Source of the DNA: CAYZJV01 sp964473245
Lineage (GTDB): Bacteria; Spirochaetota; Spirochaetia; Sphaerochaetales; Sphaerochaetaceae
Length of the DNA stretch: 14,091 nt
Direction: 5' to 3'
NCBI GenBank assembly: GCA_964473245.1
Contig: CAYYOL010000047.1
Span: 1-14,091, forward strand
Under the pieces are notes generated by a model. That model ran no database searches. It was not told where the DNA came from and saw only the letters and a program-made list of their open reading frames with translations. Positions 7,754 through 14,091 of the stretch are shown here, piece after piece. The translations under genes and the position numbers were made by a program. Numbering within the stretch: position 1 is the stretch's first letter; every line of letters starts with the position of its first letter.

Positions 7754-8026
7754 TTGAAACGAGTGGAAATCATGGCGGCTCAAGCCGTTAAGGAAGATAT
7801 TCTCGATGCATTCGTAGTGTACGAAGTACCGCCATACTATACGATTATTCCATCGGTGCACGGTCGTGGAAAAACTTCACCGAAGCTCGGAGATGCCGTA
7901 TGGCCTGAAGAGAACTTCATGCTCATCGTGTACTGCGATCAGGATGTGGTACAACGAATCGAGCAGGCTATTGAACTGGTGAGGAAGAAGTACGATCACG
8001 AAGGAATCGGTTTCTTTGTGCAGTGA
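7754..8026 (+). CDS. PII-like (GlnB/CutA-fold) small protein coupled to the RND pump gene
   Basis: The product is 90 residues from a TTG start, one base after the pump stop codon. I assign it to the PII/CutA-like ferredoxin-fold group from predicted secondary structure and motifs, not from a confident family match. A first strand KRVEIMAAQ is followed by a helix VKEDILDAFVVYEV. A second strand then enters a loop containing HGRGKTSPKLGDAVWPEEN (about 36-54), where PII proteins carry the T-loop. Strand FMLIVYC, helix QRIEQAIELVRKKY and a final strand GFFVQ complete a beta-alpha-beta-beta-alpha-beta order. PII proteins are trimeric regulators that bind nucleotides or metabolites and often control a neighbouring transporter (GlnK on AmtB, SbtB on SbtA). 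By analogy this one may gate or sense the pump; that is inference. Its last 59 bp overlap the 3' end of the convergent speB gene. Confidence 0.65.
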   Translation: MKRVEIMAAQAVKEDILDAFVVYEVPPYYTIIPSVHGRGKTSPKLGDAVWPEENFMLIVYCDQDVVQRIEQAIELVRKKYDHEGIGFFVQ

Positions 8027-8900
8027 GCCCCATGAGTGCATAGGTGAGTTTTGCCGCTGTATATTCACAGTGATGCACTAAGGAGTTCGGAGCCAGTTCC
8101 ACGACATCGAAGCCAATGATCGTTCGCCCTTCAGAGAGTCGTTCGACAAGCTCGAGGGCATCCCACCAGAACAATCCTCCCGGATCGGGAGTGCCTGTGG
8201 CGGGCATGAGAGAAGCATCGAATGCATCGACATCGAACGTAATGTACAGCATCGAGGGGAAATCGTTGGGAAGTTTCACCGCTTCGAACCCCTCTTTTCG
8301 TGACCTCATATGCATGAGTTCTTGTGCATCGGTGTACCTCACGCGGTACGAGTTGCGAGCTATCAGCTCCTCCTCGCTATAGTTTCGGATACCCACCTGA
8401 TAGAGTGGTATGTTTTGGTCCACAGCCCTTCGCATGACACTTGCATGGCTCCACTTGTTTCCTTCGTATGCATCGCGTAAATCCATGTGTGCGTCGAATT
8501 GCAGTATGCCGACCTGCTCTTGAATCTGGCCGATGAATCGAATGGCTCCATTGGTCACACTATGTTCTCCACCGAGGAGAATTGGTATCCCCTGGTTTTT
8601 ATATACTGTGTGCATGAGGTCGGCAGTCCGAGTAAAGATCTCTTCGGGACTCGTACGGTAGGTACAGTCCACTGCAGGATGGGTGCACATGCCCAAGAGA
8701 CCCGGCTCGATGTGTCGATGAGTCAGCTTTTCCAGTTGCGCCGAAGCCGATATGATCGCCTCCGGTCCCCGAGCCGTTCCTCCTTTATATGAGACCGTGT
8801 GCTCCAGTGGCACGGGAATAATATGAAAGCGGGCCGAAGCTTGTTCAGTCTGCTCATATTCGGAGTCGAGAAAGTATCGCTCAGCCTGCTCTTCGTTCAT
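7968..8900 (-). CDS. speB: Agmatinase (agmatine ureohydrolase)
   Basis: It hydrolyses agmatine to putrescine and urea in the cytoplasm and belongs to the ureohydrolase family with a binuclear Mn site. The 310-residue protein contains all metal-binding motifs: GGEHSVT (110-116, ligand H113), FDAHMDLRDAY (135-145, ligands D136, H138, D140) and TFDVDAFDAS (221-230, ligands D223, D225). PATGTPDPGG (233-242) and GFDVVELAPN (263-272) complete the family signature. YEGNKWSHASVMRR after the second motif suits agmatinase better than arginase. The start at 8900 has AAGGAG (8907-8912) 6 nt upstream, and the gene lies 16 nt after nspC, as the last gene of the polyamine operon. The final 18 or so residues after KLTYALMG are polar and lie largely in the part antisense to the PII-like gene. 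They look like a dispensable tail. Confidence 0.92.
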   Translation of the reverse strand: MNEEQAERYFLDSEYEQTEQASARFHIIPVPLEHTVSYKGGTARGPEAIISASAQLEKLTHRHIEPGLLGMCTHPAVDCTYRTSPEEIFTRTADLMHTVYKNQGIPILLGGEHSVTNGAIRFIGQIQEQVGILQFDAHMDLRDAYEGNKWSHASVMRRAVDQNIPLYQVGIRNYSEEELIARNSYRVRYTDAQELMHMRSRKEGFEAVKLPNDFPSMLYITFDVDAFDASLMPATGTPDPGGLFWWDALELVERLSEGRTIIGFDVVELAPNSLVHHCEYTAAKLTYALMGLTAQRNRFLRDRTSSSPVQ

Positions 8901-8916
8901 TATATACTCCTTGGAC

Positions 8917-10059
8917 TCATGAGAGTCGGTACTTGTACTGTTCGTATGAAGAGCGGGTTACGACCCGATATGACTCGTCCTGCCATATACCAATGTCGGG
9001 AAGCGCCACTCCATTGAACATGGTCGTCTTCACCATGGTATAGTGCATCATGTCTTCGAGTATCAATCGGTCTCCTATCTGTGGAGCGTGCGACAGTGCA
9101 TAGTCTCCAACCCAGTCTCCTGCGAGACAGGAGTTCCCGCCTAGGCGTACTCGAGTCTCTCCAGCGGTGGGCTGCTGAGCCGATGTAATGATTCTCCCTC
9201 CACGGATACGTGGGGTATAGGGCATCTCAAGGCAGTCCGGCATATGTGCAGCGAACGATGTGTCTAGCATGAGCGTGGTTGCACCGCCACTGTTTACGAT
9301 ATCGAGGACGGTTGCGACTAGAACTCCAGTTTCCCAGACAAATGCCGCTCCCGGTTCGAGTATCAGTTCGATATGCGGATATGTCGTATGAAATGCATGC
9401 AGTGTCTCTATAAACAGTGCACGGTCATACCCGGACCGAGTCACCAAGTGACCTCCTCCGAGGTTCAACCATTGAATGTCTGGGAGAAGATGACCGAATA
9501 ACCGTTCTATCTGTTTGAGTGTTCCTGCCAGCTCCGCGGCTCCACTTTCGCAGAGGTTGTGGGTATGCAAGCCGGAGATTCCATCGGGAAGTGTTCTGAG
9601 TGCAGCTGCCGATACACCGAGACGAGAGCCTGGAGTACAGGGATTGTAGAGGTCGGTCTCCACGGTGGCATATTCGGGATTGATCCGAATACCGGCTCTC
9701 TTTCCTTTCGGCATACGAGGGACGTACCGTTCAGCTTCAGCGACCGAATTGAACGTCATATGCTCAGCTATTGCACTGATGAACGGAAAATCCCTCGGTA
9801 TATAGACCGGACAGTAGGAGTGCACCTCACTAAAGTGTTCAGCAGCGAGTCGCGCCTCGTAGAGTGAGCTCGCAGTTGCTCCTGTGGCCACTTGCGCGAT
9901 CTCACCAAAGACTTCATGCATGGAAAAGCCTTTCAGAGCGAGCAAAAATCGTGCCGGCACCAGGTCCTGGAGCTCTTCTATCACGCGCAGATTTCCCTGA
10001 AACTTGTCATGTTCAAGGACGAACGCAGGGGTTCTATCGATGAGATATGGATCCAGCAT
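8917..10059 (-). CDS. nspC: Carboxynorspermidine / carboxyspermidine decarboxylase
   Basis: This is a PLP enzyme of the alanine racemase-like fold III group that decarboxylates carboxyspermidine (or carboxynorspermidine) to spermidine (or norspermidine). From the chosen start the product is 380 residues, the usual size. Family motifs are strong: LALKGFSM (40-47, PLP lysine K43), NLGGGHLVTRSGYD (199-212), LEPGAAFVWETGVL (234-247), DTSFAAHMPDCLEMPY (266-281) and GGNSCLAGDWVGDY (307-320, catalytic Cys311). The frame also has an ATG at 10068, three codons upstream. I prefer 10059 because GCGAGG then sits 9 nt before the start, whereas it abuts the 10068 ATG. A weaker AAGGA could serve 10068. The gene follows the dehydrogenase gene by 14 nt (or 5 nt) in the same operon. 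Its partner genes make putrescine, so spermidine is the likelier product; norspermidine would need diaminopropane. Confidence 0.93.
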   Translation of the reverse strand: MLDPYLIDRTPAFVLEHDKFQGNLRVIEELQDLVPARFLLALKGFSMHEVFGEIAQVATGATASSLYEARLAAEHFSEVHSYCPVYIPRDFPFISAIAEHMTFNSVAEAERYVPRMPKGKRAGIRINPEYATVETDLYNPCTPGSRLGVSAAALRTLPDGISGLHTHNLCESGAAELAGTLKQIERLFGHLLPDIQWLNLGGGHLVTRSGYDRALFIETLHAFHTTYPHIELILEPGAAFVWETGVLVATVLDIVNSGGATTLMLDTSFAAHMPDCLEMPYTPRIRGGRIITSAQQPTAGETRVRLGGNSCLAGDWVGDYALSHAPQIGDRLILEDMMHYTMVKTTMFNGVALPDIGIWQDESYRVVTRSSYEQYKYRLS

Positions 10060-10073
10060 GTCCAACATCCTCG

Positions 10074-11285
10074 CTATGCATCCTTATGGTCGAATGCCAG
10101 TGGTTCATCTATCTGAACCTCCCAGGGGAGACCCAGTTCGTTCAGCAGCTCCATGAATGGATCTGGATCGAACTGCTCCATATTCCATACACCCGGGGCC
10201 AACCACGTCCCGAGAGCCATGAGACGGGCTCCTATTGAGGCTGGAACTCCGGTAGTATAGCTGACAGCCTGCGACTTGGTATCCTTGTATGCCGCTTGGT
10301 GGCTGCAGTTGTTGTAGATATAGACGGTTCTCTCCTTGCCGTCTTTGATACCCCTGAGCTGGACTCCGATCGAAGTCTCTCCTTGGTAGTTCTCTCCCAG
10401 TGTGGAGGGTTCGGGAAGCACAGCCTTGAGGAATTGAAGTGGTTGAATCTGCATACCCTGGTACTCGATAGGTTCGATGCTGGTCATTCCCACATTCTGG
10501 AGCACCTGGAGATGTGTGATGTACTGGTCTCCGAAGGTCATCCAGAAGCGTGCCTGCTTGATAGTGGGAAAATGCTTGACCAATGATTCGAGTTCTTCAT
10601 GATAGAGGAGGTACGAGGGGCGTACTCCAATTCTCGGGTATGCGATCTCCTTTCGAATCTCGAGTGGCTGAGTCTTCTCCCATGCGCCATGCTTCCAGTA
10701 CCGTCCAGGTTGTGTGATCTCTCTTATGTTGATCTCAGGGTTGAAGTTCGTTGCGAAGGCCTTTCCATGATCCCCTGCGTTGCAATCCACGATATCGAGG
10801 TAGTGAATCTCATCGAAATAGTGTTTTGCAGCGTAGGCGGTGAATACGTTCGTGACACCGGGATCGAATCCGCTTCCAAGAAGGGCTGTGAGTCCTGCCT
10901 TCCGGAATCGGTCATTGAGTGCCCACTGCCAGGAGTACTCGAATTCGGCCTTCTCCTTTGGTTCATAGTTTGCTGTATCGAGGTAGTGCACTCCTGTCTG
11001 GATGCAGGCTTCCATGATAGTCAGATCTTGGTAGGGGAGCGCGACATTGATCAGGATTTCGGGTTTGAACTGCCGGATGAGGGCGACAAGTGCCTCGACG
11101 GAATCGGCATCCACCGATGCAGTGTCAACGGGAACGGGCCCAGATTCTGCTGCAATGGTATCGCACTTCGATTTCGTTCTACTGGCCAACATGATCCGTT
11201 CGTAGATATCTTCCATTCGTGCACACTTCTTTGTCACCACGGTGCCGACACCGCCGGCTCCAATAATCATCAATCGTTTCTTCAT
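10074..11285 (-). CDS. Carboxynorspermidine / carboxyspermidine dehydrogenase (saccharopine dehydrogenase-like)
   Basis: This enzyme condenses aspartate beta-semialdehyde with a diamine and reduces the imine with NAD(P)H, giving carboxyspermidine from putrescine. The 403-residue protein opens with a Rossmann motif, MIIGAGGVGTVV (6-17), and shows the saccharopine dehydrogenase-family layout. LINVALPYQDLTIMEAC (78-94) and HYLDTANYEP (100-109) follow the nucleotide fold, then LLGSGFDPGVTNVFTAYA (135-152), which is typical of the polyamine branch. A lysine-pathway saccharopine dehydrogenase is the alternative by similarity alone. Placement between speA and nspC argues for the polyamine enzyme. 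ATG 11285 lies 5 nt after the speA stop, and its AGGAGG (11296-11301) is buried in the last speA codons, so translation is probably coupled. Confidence 0.9.
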   Translation of the reverse strand: MKKRLMIIGAGGVGTVVTKKCARMEDIYERIMLASRTKSKCDTIAAESGPVPVDTASVDADSVEALVALIRQFKPEILINVALPYQDLTIMEACIQTGVHYLDTANYEPKEKAEFEYSWQWALNDRFRKAGLTALLGSGFDPGVTNVFTAYAAKHYFDEIHYLDIVDCNAGDHGKAFATNFNPEINIREITQPGRYWKHGAWEKTQPLEIRKEIAYPRIGVRPSYLLYHEELESLVKHFPTIKQARFWMTFGDQYITHLQVLQNVGMTSIEPIEYQGMQIQPLQFLKAVLPEPSTLGENYQGETSIGVQLRGIKDGKERTVYIYNNCSHQAAYKDTKSQAVSYTTGVPASIGARLMALGTWLAPGVWNMEQFDPDPFMELLNELGLPWEVQIDEPLAFDHKDA

Positions 11286-11290
11286 GTATC

Positions 11291-13219
11291 TCAGTCCTCC
11301 TGATCTGTTTCGTAGTACGTATAACCACGTAGCCCGGCATTGTAGCTGGTAATGATCTTCCGTCTTTGTTGTGGGGTGATTCTTCCGAGCTGTACCGCAG
11401 CCTCGGCTTTCATGCGGATAAGGCTCTCCAATTTCTTCGGTTCATACTCTACATAGCTGAGAACATCGGCTACCGTATCGCCATCGAGTTCGTTGTGCAG
11501 CTTGAACGATCCGCTCGCATCGTAGGTTACGCTCACCACATTCGTATCTCCGAGGAGATTATGCAAGTCTCCCAAGGTTTCTTGGTAGGCTCCGACGAGA
11601 AACACTCCTAGGATATAGTCTTCATCCTCCGGTGGTGTGTGCAGTGAGAGTGTAGTCTTGCTTTCCGAGCGTCCGATGAATGCATCTATCTTTCCCTCCG
11701 AGTCGCAGGTGATATCACTGAGAATCGCATGGCGATTCGGCTGCTTATCGAGATTGTGCACCGGCATGATGGGGAAGAGTTGGTCGATTGCCCAGACATC
11801 GGGAAGCGATTGGAACAGGCTGAAGTTCCCATAGTAGATATCGGAGAGCTGATGGTCGAGATTCTGTAGTTCAGGGGGGATATACTCCTGTTTACGTGAA
11901 AGTTCGGAGAGTTCGGCCGTGATGGACCAGTAGAGGTGTTCTGCGGCAGCGCGCTCTCGCATGTTCACTTTTCCATAGAGGAATTTATTCCTGATCTCCT
12001 CACGATAGTAGTTCAGATCGTTCAGACACTCCTGGAGATTCTTCTCACTAAGCATGGTCTTCACATACTTGAGGTTGTCCAATACCGGCATATGCTCAAG
12101 ATCGTCCGGTTCTCCCTCGAGGTCGGGACGAAATACGTTCGTGTCGAGGATATTGAAGAGCAGGACAGAGTAGTAGGCAACCAAGGCACGACCCGATTCA
12201 CTCATGATCGTGGGGTGCTCGATTCCCGTCTCTTGGCAGATAGCCATGATCTCTTCGACCACATCGTCGCAATACTCTTTCATCGAGTAGTTTCTGCTGT
12301 TGCTGGTGTTCGAGCTGCTTCCATCGTAGTCAATCGCAAGACCTCCTCCGATATCAAGCAGGCCCATAGGAGCTCCCTCTTTCACCAGACCTGCATAGAA
12401 ACGTGCAGCTTCTGTAGCACCGATTCTGATATCGTGAATATTGGGAATCTGTGAACCCAGATGGTAGTGTAGTAGTTTGAGACAGTCGAGCATGTCCGCC
12501 TCTCTCAGCTGGTCGACCACCTGGATGATCTGGGTGGTATTGAGGCCGAATGCGCTGCGATCTCCGCCACTGTCGGTCCAGTGTCCGCTGGCGATGGTGG
12601 ATGGTTTCATGCGAACGCCGATGTTCGGTCGAATCCCCAACTCCTTAGCCCGCTCAATGATGACTGCAGTCTCACTCGGCATCTCCACGACTAGAACGGT
12701 TTGAATTCCCAACAGTAAACCTCTCAACGCGAGATCTATGTACTCTTCATCCTTGTAGCCGTTGCATACGAGATAGGCCTCCGGGTCGTCGAGGTACGCA
12801 AGTGCAGCTATGAGCTCCGCTTTACTTCCTGTTTCCAAACCGTGGTGGTACTGTTTGCCGAAATGGCAGATCTCTTCGATAACCTGTTGCTGCTGGTTGA
12901 CTTTCACCGGGTAGACCCCGCGATATGCACCATGATAGCCGGCATCTTGGATAGACTCTGCAAAACTTTCGTTGATGTATCGTATCCGGTCATCGAGAAT
13001 GTCGCTGAAACGGAGCAGCACCGGGAGCTTGAGACCCCGTTCCTGGAGTCCGATCGCAATGTGCTTGAGGCTGATCGAGGAGTCTGTAGTTTTCCCCTTG
13101 AGTCTTACGCGCACCTCTCCATTTTCATCTATATGGAAGTATCCATTGCCCCATTCGTCGACCCGGTAGAGTGCTTTCGCGTCCTCCACGGTCCACGGTT
13201 CTTTATGATCTTTCGCCAT
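11291..13219 (-). CDS. speA: Biosynthetic arginine decarboxylase
   Basis: It converts arginine to agmatine and CO2 using PLP and is the entry step of the operon's pathway. The 642-residue length fits the SpeA family (about 630-660). The open frame runs up to 13345, but ATG 13219 is chosen because AAGGAAGG lies just upstream, the promoter lies between the two positions, and the protein then begins with the family-like WTVEDAKALYRVDEWG (9-24). Motifs are GVYPVKVNQQ (101-110, PLP lysine K106), HYHLGSQIP (251-259), LLDIGGGLAIDYDG (287-300), ESGRALVAYYS (341-351), SDITCDSEGKID (501-512, catalytic Cys505) and GAYQETLGDLHNL (543-555). The DITCDS block with the long C-terminal part separates it from diaminopimelate and ornithine decarboxylases. 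It is the first gene of the four-gene leftward operon. Confidence 0.95.
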   Translation of the reverse strand: MAKDHKEPWTVEDAKALYRVDEWGNGYFHIDENGEVRVRLKGKTTDSSISLKHIAIGLQERGLKLPVLLRFSDILDDRIRYINESFAESIQDAGYHGAYRGVYPVKVNQQQQVIEEICHFGKQYHHGLETGSKAELIAALAYLDDPEAYLVCNGYKDEEYIDLALRGLLLGIQTVLVVEMPSETAVIIERAKELGIRPNIGVRMKPSTIASGHWTDSGGDRSAFGLNTTQIIQVVDQLREADMLDCLKLLHYHLGSQIPNIHDIRIGATEAARFYAGLVKEGAPMGLLDIGGGLAIDYDGSSSNTSNSRNYSMKEYCDDVVEEIMAICQETGIEHPTIMSESGRALVAYYSVLLFNILDTNVFRPDLEGEPDDLEHMPVLDNLKYVKTMLSEKNLQECLNDLNYYREEIRNKFLYGKVNMRERAAAEHLYWSITAELSELSRKQEYIPPELQNLDHQLSDIYYGNFSLFQSLPDVWAIDQLFPIMPVHNLDKQPNRHAILSDITCDSEGKIDAFIGRSESKTTLSLHTPPEDEDYILGVFLVGAYQETLGDLHNLLGDTNVVSVTYDASGSFKLHNELDGDTVADVLSYVEYEPKKLESLIRMKAEAAVQLGRITPQQRRKIITSYNAGLRGYTYYETDQED

Positions 13220-13248
13220 GTTCCTTCCTTTTCCGTTATTAGAGGAGT

Positions 13249-13278
13249 AGTATAACAGATAACGGGTCATGATTTGAA
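13249..13278 (-). promoter_or_regulatory. Extended -10 promoter of the polyamine operon
   Basis: On the minus strand an extended -10, TGTTATACT (13257 to 13249), lies 30 nt before the speA ATG. A weak -35-like TTCAAA (13278 to 13273) is 18 bp upstream of the TATACT hexamer. Transcription would start near 13242, giving a short leader of about 23 nt that leaves no room for a riboswitch. The weak -35 suggests dependence on the extended -10 or on an activator. Confidence 0.5.
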
Positions 13279-13324
13279 GTCGATTCATGGTCGATACCAC
13301 CAGTGGATGTAAAACTGTGGGTAT

Positions 13325-13339
13325 CGTGCAAATTGCACG
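13325..13339. promoter_or_regulatory. 15-nt perfect palindrome, candidate operator
   Basis: CGTGCAA and TTGCACG form 7-bp inverted arms around a single A. It lies in the 185-bp divergent region, 65 nt before the nitroreductase ATG and about 46 nt upstream of the speA -35-like box. The size and symmetry suit a dimeric transcription factor, but no second copy is visible in the region and no regulator gene is in the window. Confidence 0.35.
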
Positions 13340-13404
13340 TGCCAAATCTGGAATTAATCAGTATAGTTAATGAGTACAATATATTTGTAAGGAGAACAGT
13401 TAGT

Positions 13405-13974
13405 ATGTCATTATTACCAGCAATCGAGAAGCGAAGAGCGTACCGAGCGATAGGATCACAACCGGTCAGTGAAGAGACACTGACAAGAATGGTGCAGGCA
13501 GCACATACGGCACCCTCGAGTGCGAACAACCAGCCTTGGCGCATGGTGACAGTGACAGATTCTGAGCAACTGTCCCTTCTACGTCAGACACTCTCGAAAG
13601 GGAACTACTGGGCGCTCGAGGCTCCTGTCCTCACCGCATTCATTACCCATCCAGATTGGAGCATGCGTGTCGGCGGGCGTGATCTTGCATTCTTCGAGCT
13701 CGGCATGGCTGCCATGGCGTATCAGCTGCAGGCAGTATCTGAAGGGTTGTATGTTCACCCGATTGTCGGTTTCGATGCGCAGAAGGCCAAGTCGGTGCTT
13801 GGGATCGATGACGATGTCGTACTTGAGGTGATGATGGTTGTTGGCCATCCAGGCGATAGTGCCAAGTTGAACGAGAAACACCTCCAGTCCGAAACGTCTG
13901 ACCGGCAGCGAAAACCCATCGATCAGGTGGCAGCGAGTTCCCGATGGGATGAGCGTCTTGTGCCCACTTCGTGA
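13405..13974 (+). CDS. Nitroreductase-family flavoprotein
   Basis: This is a small FMN-dependent oxidoreductase of the nitroreductase superfamily; the natural substrate is unknown. The frame is open from 13303, but ATG 13405 is the real start: AAGGAG (13389-13394) lies upstream, and the 189-residue protein then begins at the family N-terminus MSLLPAIEKRRAYRAIG, whose KRRAYR corresponds to the FMN phosphate-binding motif. HTAPSSANNQPWR (34-46), GRDLAFFELGMAAMAYQLQA (91-110) and VMMVVGHPGD (142-151) are typical flavin-pocket segments. The C-terminal KPIDQVAASSRWDE resembles the usual R-KP-LDEVV-W ending. It is transcribed divergently from speA across a 185-bp region. No functional link to polyamines is evident beyond the shared promoter region. 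Confidence 0.88.
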   Translation: MSLLPAIEKRRAYRAIGSQPVSEETLTRMVQAAHTAPSSANNQPWRMVTVTDSEQLSLLRQTLSKGNYWALEAPVLTAFITHPDWSMRVGGRDLAFFELGMAAMAYQLQAVSEGLYVHPIVGFDAQKAKSVLGIDDDVVLEVMMVVGHPGDSAKLNEKHLQSETSDRQRKPIDQVAASSRWDERLVPTS

Positions 13975-14065
13975 GTACCGGCATTTCATACCTGTCATTC
14001 AAAAGACTGCTCTGCCGAAGAATCCTTTGCGCGGAGTGCCTGCATTCCTGTCTTCACTGGAGACT

Positions 14066-14087
14066 GCGAGCTCATAGGGGAGCTCGC
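14066..14087. terminator. Hairpin at right edge, possible terminator cut by the window end
   Basis: GCGAGCTC (14066-14073) and GAGCTCGC (14080-14087) form a perfect 8-bp stem with a 6-nt loop, about 90 nt after the nitroreductase stop. Only four bases follow before the window ends, so a T-run on the plus strand cannot be confirmed. It could end the nitroreductase transcript or belong to a feature to the right. Confidence 0.35.
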
Positions 14088-14091
14088 TCGT

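Noticed and set aside
7870..7887. Weak minus-strand hairpin with a T5 tail inside the PII-like gene, about 80 nt after the speB stop
   Set aside because: The stem is only about 6 bp with a wobble pair and a 3-nt loop; too weak to call a terminator.
10599..11303. 234-codon plus-strand frame antisense to the dehydrogenase gene
   Set aside because: It mirrors a confidently identified gene, and its Cys/Leu-rich translation looks like an antisense artefact.
11936..12454. 172-codon plus-strand frame antisense to speA
   Set aside because: SpeA motifs are complete on the minus strand; the opposite frame shows no family features.
13220..13345. 42-residue N-terminal extension of SpeA
   Set aside because: The extension crosses the likely promoter at 13249-13278 and does not resemble the SpeA N-terminus, while ATG 13219 has a strong AAGGAAGG site.
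13362..13380. -10-like boxes TATAGT (13362-13367) and TACAAT (13375-13380) before the nitroreductase gene
   Set aside because: Neither has an acceptable -35 at 16-18 bp; TTGCAC (13333-13338) is 23 bp from the first. A promoter must exist here but I cannot place it.
13303..13404. 34-residue N-terminal extension of the nitroreductase
   Set aside because: The family N-terminus begins at the ATG at 13405, preceded by AAGGAG. The extension covers the palindrome and has no ribosome site.

Overview
The window looks like chromosomal DNA of a free-living Gram-negative bacterium of moderate G+C. I favour a spirochaete (Sphaerochaeta/Spirochaeta-like), mainly from the hairpin-less efflux adaptor and the alternative spermidine pathway. 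This is an inference from gene content, not a proven assignment. There are no rRNA or tRNA genes, insertion sequences, phage genes or CRISPR arrays. Coding density is high, and no gene-free stretch exceeds about 185 bases.

Layout, left to right. (1) Positions 1-1565 hold the 3' part of a secreted or surface 5'-nucleotidase/metallophosphoesterase, closed by a strong intrinsic terminator (1587-1614). (2) A single-gene unit follows, with its own sigma70-type promoter (1620-1648) and intrinsic terminator (2168-2210). It encodes a small two-helix membrane protein with a Cys/His-rich tail (1734-2144). (3) A rightward operon starts from a probable promoter at 2233-2261. It encodes a complete tripartite RND efflux system: a TolC-like outer-membrane channel (2293-3600), a periplasmic adaptor without the usual alpha-helical hairpin (3629-4576) and an RND pump (4591-7752). 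A 90-residue PII-like protein (7754-8026, TTG start) follows the pump one base after its stop codon. (4) A leftward four-gene operon (13219 down to 7968) encodes arginine decarboxylase SpeA, a saccharopine-dehydrogenase-like carboxy(nor)spermidine dehydrogenase, carboxy(nor)spermidine decarboxylase NspC and agmatinase SpeB. (5) A divergent nitroreductase gene (13405-13974) and a terminal hairpin end the window.

The leftward operon spells out an S-adenosylmethionine-independent route to spermidine: arginine to agmatine (SpeA), agmatine to putrescine (SpeB), putrescine plus aspartate semialdehyde to carboxyspermidine (dehydrogenase), then decarboxylation to spermidine (NspC). Its promoter lies in the 185-bp divergent region shared with the nitroreductase gene, which also holds a perfect 15-nt palindrome that could be an operator.

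The most interesting points are the PII-like gene coupled to the efflux pump, the 59-bp convergent overlap of that gene with speB (joining the efflux and polyamine operons tail to tail), and the atypical adaptor and proton-relay residues of the pump.
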